39,046 bases of DNA from CAYJBP01 sp964368605 (GTDB lineage Bacteria; Bacillota; Dehalobacteriia; UBA4068), in contig CAYJBP010000009.1 of NCBI GenBank assembly GCA_964368605.1, positions 1-39,046 on the forward strand, in the 5' to 3' direction. Of the stretch, positions 32,834 to 39,046 are shown in pieces. A program made the position numbers and the translations under genes. Each line of letters begins with the position of its first letter. Positions within the stretch are counted from its first letter, which is position 1. The notes under the pieces are model-generated. The model did no database searches and had not been told where the DNA came from. It saw only the letters and a program-made list of their open reading frames with translations.

Positions 32834-33991
32834 ATGTATAATTTAAATTTACTGGATGACCCGCTTGCCTTTATGGCCGGCCCCACTACCCTGCCCTATC
32901 AGGTGGCGATGGCTTCGGCTCAACCGATGATTAGCCATCGCAGTGCTAGCTTTAGGGAGCTTTATGCCCAAGTTGCAGCCAAGGCACAACAATTGATGTG
33001 CACCAAGCAGGATGTTCTTTTGTTAACATCCTCCGGTAGTGGTGGCTTAGAGGCCTCGATTAGCAATTTTATTGCTCCCGGACAAAAAGTTCTTTCGCTT
33101 TCTATCGGTAATTTTGGCCGCAAATATCGGGATATTGCTATCGGTTGCGGTGCCGATGTTGAGGCTATCGAATTCCCTTGGGGGCAGGCTATTGACCTTA
33201 ACTTTCTTAAAGAGCGCATAGCCAAAGATACCAAGCAGGAAATCAAAGCAATTTTGGTACAGCAACATGAAACTTCTACCGGAGTAGTAAATCCCCTGGC
33301 CGAAATTGCAGCTATCTGCGCTAATCATCCGGCTTTATTGATGGTGGATGCCATTAGCGGCCTAGCTGCCTGCCCTTTAGAAACAGATTTATGGAATTTG
33401 GATATCGTAGTTGGATCTTCCCAAAAAGCCTTGATGACCCCACCCGGTCTTTGTTTAATGACAATTAGCCCCAAAGCTTGGGCTAGCTATCAAGAGCAAA
33501 ATCCTAAATCATATTTCGACCTTAAACGTTATCAAAAAGGTGCCGAAAAGAATGAAACCCCAACTACCCCTGCTGTTTCCCTCTTTTATGGCCTTAATAC
33601 TGCCCTCGACTTAATCTTGGAAAAAGGTCTTAACCAAAATATCGCCGACCATTATCAAAGGCGAGATATGGTAAGAGCAGCAGCTAAAGCTATCAATTTA
33701 CAGCCCGTGGCCGAGCTTAAAGATTGTGGTGGTGCGATTACGGCCTTATATAGCCCTAAAAATATTCATCCTAAGCAAATACTTAAAATCTGCGCCGAAA
33801 AATATCAGGTGGTGTTGGCTTCCGGCATGGGCGATTTGGCCGAAACTAGCTTCCGTTTTGCCCATGTGGGCTATATGCGCCAAATAGAGATAATCAGCGC
33901 CATTGCCGCTATTGAATTAGCACTTAAAGAATTAGGCCATGATTTAGAATTAGGCACAGGTGTAGCTGCTGCTTTACAAGTATTAGCCTAA
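32834..33991 (+). CDS. Class V aminotransferase (alanine-glyoxylate/serine-pyruvate type)
   Basis: A 385-aa fold-type I PLP enzyme. It starts FMAGPTTLPYQVAMA and has SHRSASFRELY, the PLP phosphate loop LTSSGSGGLEASI, QHETSTGVVNPL, VDAISGLAACPL and the PLP lysine K198 in GSSQKALMTPPG, all typical of the alanine-glyoxylate/serine-pyruvate group. Relatives also act as phosphoserine or phosphonate transaminases, so the exact substrate is open. If the oxidase operon at 26-28 kb makes glyoxylate, this enzyme could use it, but that is only a suggestion. AAGGAG precedes the ATG. The 3' end overlaps the convergent MATE gene by 9 bp. Confidence 0.88.
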   Translation: MYNLNLLDDPLAFMAGPTTLPYQVAMASAQPMISHRSASFRELYAQVAAKAQQLMCTKQDVLLLTSSGSGGLEASISNFIAPGQKVLSLSIGNFGRKYRDIAIGCGADVEAIEFPWGQAIDLNFLKERIAKDTKQEIKAILVQQHETSTGVVNPLAEIAAICANHPALLMVDAISGLAACPLETDLWNLDIVVGSSQKALMTPPGLCLMTISPKAWASYQEQNPKSYFDLKRYQKGAEKNETPTTPAVSLFYGLNTALDLILEKGLNQNIADHYQRRDMVRAAAKAINLQPVAELKDCGGAITALYSPKNIHPKQILKICAEKYQVVLASGMGDLAETSFRFAHVGYMRQIEIISAIAAIELALKELGHDLELGTGVAAALQVLA

Positions 33992-35356
33992 ATCTTTAAT
34001 TGTGGTACGATAAATATGACGTAAAAACAAGCTGCTAAATAGTACCGAAAAAACCTCGGAAATCGGAAATGATAGCCAAACCAAATTAATATTGCCGGTT
34101 AAAGATAGCAGATAAGCACTGGGCAAAATTACCAATAATTGGCGAATTACGGTATTGTAAAGGCTTAAAAACCCTTTGCCCAAAGCTTGGAAAATAATGC
34201 TACAAATTACGCAATAGCCGGCAATAATATATACCGAGCTTAAAATACGCAAAGCCGGAATTCCCATTTCAAGCATTTGCTCCGAGGCATCAAAAATTGC
34301 CAATAATTGGCCGGGAAAAATTTGAAAAATAAGAAAACCGAGCATCATAAAGCCTGTACTATAAATTATAGCTAGACGCATGGCCGTAATAATCCGTTCT
34401 TTATTTAAAGCACCGTAATTATAGCCGATAATGGGGATAACCGCCCCACCTAAGCCAAAAACCGGCATTAATACAAAGCTTTGCAGGCGGAAAAATGCCC
34501 CAAAAACGGCCGTAGCGGTGCTGCCAATTACATCACCAAAGCCCAACAAAATTTTATTAAAACCAAATACCATAATCGAGCCAATGCTTTGCATTATAAT
34601 AGAAGGAATGGCGATAGTATAAACTTTTTTTAGCATTTTGGGATTAGGCAAGCAATATTTAAGCTTAAAAAGAATTTCTTTATTATAGCGAAAATTCAAA
34701 TAAAGCCCCAGGCCAAAGCCGACCAATTGGCCGATAATAGTGGCATAAGCCGCCCCTGCTGTGCCCATTTCCGGAAAAATGCCAATCCCAAAAATTAAAA
34801 GCGGATCGAGAATAATATTAATAATTGCACCACTTAGCTGCACTATCATCATATAAAATGTTTTGCCTGTTGCTTGCAAAAGGCGGCTAAAAATCATCTG
34901 CCCAAATAAAGCAAAAGAAAATATTGTGCAAATCCGCAGATAGTCTATGCCATAATTTAAAATTTGAATATCATCGGTTTGATTAAGGAAAAAAGCTTCA
35001 ATCGCAGTTAGGCCGATAATCAAAAAAATCAAAGCATTAAGCAAATACATGATGATACCATTACCTGCCACAATATTTACATCTTCAAACTTTTTAGCGC
35101 CTAAACTGCGCGATAAAACGGCATTAAGGCCAATACCTGTGCCAACTGCCACGCTAATCATCAAGTTTTGAAGCGGAAAAGCCAAAGAAACAGCCGTAAA
35201 AGCCTGTTCGCTAATTCGTGATACAAAGATACTATCCACAATATTATATAAGGCCTGCACTGTCATCGAGGTTATAGTTGGCAGCGAAAGCTTTAGCAAT
35301 AATTGCGGCATGGGCATTGTGCCCATAATATTTTCTTTAACTGTGGTGGTATTCAT
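33983..35356 (-). CDS. MATE-family efflux transporter
   Basis: A 457-aa protein with about 12 membrane helices in the two-bundle layout of MATE exporters, which drive drugs or metabolites out using sodium or protons. The N-terminal block PMPQLLLKLSLPTITSMTVQALYNIVDSIFV and its repeat-like counterpart in the second half (TIAIPSIIMQSIGSIMVFGFNKILL) are typical of the Bacillota NorM/DinF-like group. GGGGG precedes the ATG. It has its own promoter and runs against the aminotransferase gene. The substrate is unknown. Confidence 0.9.
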   Translation of the reverse strand: MNTTTVKENIMGTMPMPQLLLKLSLPTITSMTVQALYNIVDSIFVSRISEQAFTAVSLAFPLQNLMISVAVGTGIGLNAVLSRSLGAKKFEDVNIVAGNGIIMYLLNALIFLIIGLTAIEAFFLNQTDDIQILNYGIDYLRICTIFSFALFGQMIFSRLLQATGKTFYMMIVQLSGAIINIILDPLLIFGIGIFPEMGTAGAAYATIIGQLVGFGLGLYLNFRYNKEILFKLKYCLPNPKMLKKVYTIAIPSIIMQSIGSIMVFGFNKILLGFGDVIGSTATAVFGAFFRLQSFVLMPVFGLGGAVIPIIGYNYGALNKERIITAMRLAIIYSTGFMMLGFLIFQIFPGQLLAIFDASEQMLEMGIPALRILSSVYIIAGYCVICSIIFQALGKGFLSLYNTVIRQLLVILPSAYLLSLTGNINLVWLSFPISEVFSVLFSSLFLRHIYRTTIKDLG

Positions 35357-35384
35357 AGAACCCCCTTTAAAAAATATACTTATT

Positions 35385-35413
35385 ATGTTATATTGTTAAT
35401 AAAATAATGTCAA
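35385..35413 (-). promoter_or_regulatory. Promoter of the MATE gene
   Basis: On the minus strand TTGACA (35413-35408), a 17-bp spacer and TAACAT (35390-35385). The -35 is consensus and the -10 moderate. No good plus-strand promoter for the divergent SLH gene stands out between 35357 and 35473. Confidence 0.6.
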
Positions 35414-35473
35414 GCAAAAACCAAAATAATCCGATAATAATATTATAGATCGCTTATTTTTAGGAGGCCAACC

Positions 35474-38400
35474 ATGAAAAAAACGCTATTTATTGCCTTT
35501 TTGACGATAATTATCTTATTAGCCGCAACCAATCCTGTTTATGCGGCTTTATATCAAGATACCCGTTATCACTGGGCAGAAGCCGAAATCGACCGCTGGA
35601 CAGGCTATGATGTTATTATCGAAGAAGGCAATTTATACTATCCCGATCAGCCGATTACCCGTGCCGATTTGGCTTTATTTATTAGCCGTACCATGAATTA
35701 TCAAGAAGAGGCCGAGAATGATTTTCATGATCTTGATGATGTCGATGATGATCAATTAGAGGCTATTTTAAAATTAAATGCGGCCGGCATTATGCTGGGC
35801 GATAATAATTATATGCGCCCACATGATTCGATTACCCGTGAGGAGGCCGTGGTTATGCTGGGGCGGGCGATGCATTTATTGCCGCAACAGGGGTCTACCC
35901 TCTCCTATCGGGATAGTTCCTCGATTTCTACTTGGGCACAGGATATGGTGCGTTCGATGACCAATAATGATTATATTAGTGGCCGTGGCAATGGCTATTT
36001 TCATCCGCAAGATGATATAACCCGTGCCGAGGCCATTAAAGTGCTCGATAATATGATTGCCGCCCTTTATAATACCGATGGCACATATTCTATTTCTACT
36101 TTGGGTAATGTGGTTATAAGTGCCGATGGCGTAACTTTAGAGCAAGCTACTGTAACAGGCAATTTGCTAATTAGCGAAGGCGTGGAAGATGGCACTGTTA
36201 CCTTAAAAAATCTTAATATTGCCGGCGAAGTTCATGTATATGGTGGCGGTGGAAATGGCCTAAATATCGAGGGCTATACCCGTGTTCCCGAATTATTTCA
36301 TGGTAAAAACCAAGGCGATGATTTTGGCTATAATATCAAAATACCGGCCATGGTCGAAAGTTTCTTTACTTTACCCGGCGCTGTTGATTTTAGCTATACC
36401 GGGCCGGTTCGTTATATGTATTTGCAATCGGCTAGCCAAGATATTGATTTAGGTGGCGCTTTAATTAATAATTTATATGTAGAGGCAATTGGCATCAACT
36501 TAACAACCAATCAGTCTACTTTAATTGATGATGGTTATATTAATCATCGTATCAATATGCTGGATGATGGTTTATGGCTTAAAGTTTTTGCCGAAGAAGA
36601 TGCCGAGGGCAGCTCTTTTACTTTGCAGCCTTATGATTTAACTTTATCACGCAATACCACAGTATTTGCAGCCGGCCAGCCTTTAGCTAATAATAGCAGT
36701 TCGGCTCAAACCTTTAGTATTGATCGCGAAAAGGTAGAGCCCGATACCCCCAATGATAGTGATTTGGTTATCAGCAATTTAACCGATACCGGCTTTAAGC
36801 TGGATTGGCTGGCATCCACCGATAATCTTACCGCTAGCAGCGGTTTAAGTTATGGTTTATATTATTCATTATATCCGGAGCTAAACACGATTGAGCAAAT
36901 CAGCAAAAATGGTATCTTGGTTAGCGATTTTGCCAATAATAAGCTAACGGCAACCATTAGCGGCTTGCCCCGTGGCAATACCTATTATTTTAATGTGGTT
37001 GTTAAGGATGATAATGAGAATAAAGCCTGCTATGAGCAGGTAAAAGTGGCAATTGGTGCCGATACTTTAGCCCCGGAACTGGATAATGATAAGCCCTGGA
37101 TTACCGGGCATATGGCTACCCAGCTAACCCTTAATTGGGATCCGGCCGAGGATGATATTACCCGTGACGAGCTATTGCGCTATGCAGTTTATCGCAGCGA
37201 AGATGATAATATCGATACCTTAGCCAAATGCGAAGCTAATGGCACGCAAGTATTACCTTATTCCGCAGCTACCTATACCTATACTAATACCGGCCTTAAA
37301 GAAGATACCGATTATTATTATACGGTAATTGTTCAGGACGAGGCCGGCAATAAGACCATTTACGAAAGTATCGAGGCCAGTTTTACCCAGGATACCGTAG
37401 GACCAAAGGTAAATACACCGCAAATCAGCATCAGCAATATGGGCGAAAATAATGCTACCCTTACCTGGCAGGCAGCCAGTGATAATACCAGTGCCAGCGA
37501 TAAATTAAAGTATGCATTATATAGTTCTGCCAATAATAATATTAATAATCCCGATGATATTAAAACTAATGGTAAGATTTTGATGCCGCTAACGCTAACA
37601 AAATTCAGCTATGATTTACCAATTCAGCCGGATGGCACAACTTATTATAATGTTCTGGTGGTAGATGAATCGGGCAATGAAAGTGTGTATCAGGCCTTGG
37701 CAATATCTTTTGGTAGTGATGATACCCCGCCTCATACACCTCAACCAACGCTTATGATTAATAATCAAACCTTAACGGGTGTAAGCTTTAGCTGGACGGC
37801 CGCCGATGATCAGGTTGGTGGGATTTCCGGCACCGAGCAAGGTGCATTGCGTTATAGTGTTTACCGAGCCCTTGAGCGTGATATACCGGGAGGTGCAAGC
37901 TCTTTTGCCTCGGTGGCTAATATCGAAAAATACGGTGTATTATTGCAAGGTGCTACCACTAATTTACTCAGTTTTAGTTCTAATGATTTAACCGGCGGTA
38001 ATCGTTATATTTACAATATTGTAGTTACCGATAATGATGGCTATGAGGCCTGCTATGAGCCGCTTTTAGTTTCGATGGATACTACTGCGCCAAGAATAGT
38101 TAACCCAGCATTAACTTTGGCAATAGATACTTATAATGCTTATAAATTACATATTATTTGGTTACCGGCCACCGATGATTTAACGGCCAGCCGTAATTTA
38201 AGTTATGCAGTATATATGATGGTTGGCGATACTTATGTGGATGGTGATATTGCCAATATTGATACTATTGAGAAGTATGGGCAGGTAATTATGCCTTATA
38301 CTAAGAATGTAAATTCGGCTACTTTAGATTATATTCGTTATGAAAACCGATACCATTTTTATGTATTAGTAAAAGATGAGGCCGGCAATAAGAGTATGTA

Positions 38401-38905
38401 TGAGGTAAACAATGATTACTACCTTAATGATACCGTGCCGCCGACCATACCACAGCCGCCTACCCCACCGATTGAAGTACCTCAGCCCGGTGATCCGGAT
38501 TATGATCCCGATGCACCACCGGTAGAGCAGCCCGAACCTTTGCCGCCGGTATTTGCCGATCCGATATTCAGCAATGGTTTAATTATTCTCTCCTGGACGG
38601 AAGCAACGGATAATTTCAGCCCACAGGATCGTTTAACCTATTATTTATATGTAAGCGATCAGCCTGATTTAGAAATTGCTGCAATAAGGGCATTAACCCC
38701 GATAGCCTATGGCCGAGGGATGAGCCAGGGCAGCTATACGGTACCGGCTGGTAGCAGTGGTACATCATTCTACTTCTATGTAATAGTGGCTGATGAAACC
38801 GGTACCGGTTTGGATGCAGGTGGTAAGATTATTAATAAGCCGCAAAACCAAAGCTTATACAAATCGCGTACGGATAGAACCCATTTTGAGGTAATATATC
38901 CATAA
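35474..38905 (+). CDS. S-layer-homology surface protein with six Fn3-like repeats
   Basis: A 1143-aa exported protein. A signal peptide (about 1-25, ending VYAA) is followed by three SLH domains (about 26-75, 84-134 and 142-195), each with the ITRAD/ITREE/ITRAE core. SLH domains bind pyruvylated secondary wall polymer, so the N-terminus holds the protein on the wall. Residues 205-425 are beta-rich and unassigned. Six Fn3-like units follow, at about 429-540, 540-646, 646-754, 754-876, 876-990 and, after a Pro-rich linker (990-1029), 1029-1143. Most share W..A.D, a central IE..NG or YG insertion, YY..V.V.DE.GN and a closing D..PP. It may be an adhesin or wall scaffold. No enzyme motif is visible. 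TAGGAGG precedes the ATG. Confidence 0.88.
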   Translation: MKKTLFIAFLTIIILLAATNPVYAALYQDTRYHWAEAEIDRWTGYDVIIEEGNLYYPDQPITRADLALFISRTMNYQEEAENDFHDLDDVDDDQLEAILKLNAAGIMLGDNNYMRPHDSITREEAVVMLGRAMHLLPQQGSTLSYRDSSSISTWAQDMVRSMTNNDYISGRGNGYFHPQDDITRAEAIKVLDNMIAALYNTDGTYSISTLGNVVISADGVTLEQATVTGNLLISEGVEDGTVTLKNLNIAGEVHVYGGGGNGLNIEGYTRVPELFHGKNQGDDFGYNIKIPAMVESFFTLPGAVDFSYTGPVRYMYLQSASQDIDLGGALINNLYVEAIGINLTTNQSTLIDDGYINHRINMLDDGLWLKVFAEEDAEGSSFTLQPYDLTLSRNTTVFAAGQPLANNSSSAQTFSIDREKVEPDTPNDSDLVISNLTDTGFKLDWLASTDNLTASSGLSYGLYYSLYPELNTIEQISKNGILVSDFANNKLTATISGLPRGNTYYFNVVVKDDNENKACYEQVKVAIGADTLAPELDNDKPWITGHMATQLTLNWDPAEDDITRDELLRYAVYRSEDDNIDTLAKCEANGTQVLPYSAATYTYTNTGLKEDTDYYYTVIVQDEAGNKTIYESIEASFTQDTVGPKVNTPQISISNMGENNATLTWQAASDNTSASDKLKYALYSSANNNINNPDDIKTNGKILMPLTLTKFSYDLPIQPDGTTYYNVLVVDESGNESVYQALAISFGSDDTPPHTPQPTLMINNQTLTGVSFSWTAADDQVGGISGTEQGALRYSVYRALERDIPGGASSFASVANIEKYGVLLQGATTNLLSFSSNDLTGGNRYIYNIVVTDNDGYEACYEPLLVSMDTTAPRIVNPALTLAIDTYNAYKLHIIWLPATDDLTASRNLSYAVYMMVGDTYVDGDIANIDTIEKYGQVIMPYTKNVNSATLDYIRYENRYHFYVLVKDEAGNKSMYEVNNDYYLNDTVPPTIPQPPTPPIEVPQPGDPDYDPDAPPVEQPEPLPPVFADPIFSNGLIILSWTEATDNFSPQDRLTYYLYVSDQPDLEIAAIRALTPIAYGRGMSQGSYTVPAGSSGTSFYFYVIVADETGTGLDAGGKIINKPQNQSLYKSRTDRTHFEVIYP

Positions 38906-38955
38906 ATCAAAAAAAGAGGCTATCGCCCAAAAAGCGATAGCCTCTTTTTTTGATT
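38905..38955. terminator. 22-bp terminator after the SLH gene
   Basis: The arms 38905-38926 and 38934-38955 pair perfectly around a 7-nt loop, with seven T in the descending arm. It works for the plus strand, and by symmetry for transcripts entering from the right. Confidence 0.93.
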
Positions 38956-39046
38956 CTGAGCTAGAGCCAAAATCTTTGATTTTGAGCTGTAGCTACGTGC
39001 ATAACTGTGGCTTTGCGAAGCAAAGGAAAGTAAGGTCTTTTTTTAC
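38956..39046. repeat. Short imperfect repeats and hairpin at the window edge
   Basis: GATTCTGAGCTAGAGC (38952-38967) recurs as GATTTTGAGCTGTAGC (38978-38993), 13 of 16 identical. CTTTGC-GAA-GCAAAG (39011-39025) is a hairpin, with seven T at 39038-39044. This may be the start of an element that continues outside the window. Confidence 0.3.

Overview
The window is low-GC, with strong AGGAGG-type ribosome binding sites, GAAC-N4-GTTC LexA boxes beside a divergent lexA/yneA pair, an S-layer-homology (SLH) surface protein and an EtfA carrying a ferredoxin domain. Together these point to an anaerobic or fermentative Bacillota (Clostridia-like) bacterium. No closer placement is supportable. Two runs of exactly 100 N (19137-19236 and 23222-23321) show that this is a scaffold, so the ~4 kb piece between them is placed by scaffolding rather than by continuous sequence.

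Left block (1-9.1 kb): a tRNA-Leu(CAG) on the minus strand, then a tight plus-strand housekeeping run smc-ftsY-[methylthioinosine phosphorylase-like]-mtaD-plsX-acpP-rnc. It covers chromosome condensation, membrane targeting, purine/methylthio salvage, phospholipid initiation and RNA processing. The usual Bacillota neighbours are present in a rearranged order. Between ftsY and plsX sit two genes that together would turn methylthioadenosine into methylthioinosine, then hypoxanthine plus methylthioribose-1-phosphate.

9.1-13.2 kb: a complete polyamine ABC importer, potA-potB-potC-potD, closed by a strong terminator. 13.2-19.1 kb: a Mef-like MFS exporter, a secreted Asp/Asn/Pro-rich protein with an NPQTG motif but no membrane anchor, a possible three-way-junction RNA, then xerD and rmuC. 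19.2-23.2 kb (between the gaps): an exonuclease III-family AP endonuclease, an aldo/keto reductase with two ferredoxin-type clusters, a small membrane protein and miaB.

23.4-29.2 kb: the SOS pair yneA/lexA, with four LexA boxes in about 90 bp. A minus-strand operon follows, encoding a FAD-linked oxidase (lactate/glycolate dehydrogenase type), EtfB and ferredoxin-fused EtfA. It resembles the electron-confurcating lactate dehydrogenase/Etf complex and has a divergent AraC regulator. 29.2-31.7 kb: rocD and an ornithine carbamoyltransferase gene, two enzymes at the ornithine node, behind a strong promoter flanked by repeated GCAAAT motifs. 31.7-39.0 kb: an unrecognised 171-aa protein, a YfcE-type phosphodiesterase, a class V aminotransferase, a MATE exporter and a 1143-aa SLH protein with six Fn3-like repeats, ended by a 22-bp terminator stem.

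I see no CRISPR array, prophage, insertion sequence or obvious defence island. The most unusual items are the two surface proteins, the methylthioinosine salvage pair, the SOS control region, the Etf-oxidase operon and the candidate structured RNA at 16.5 kb.
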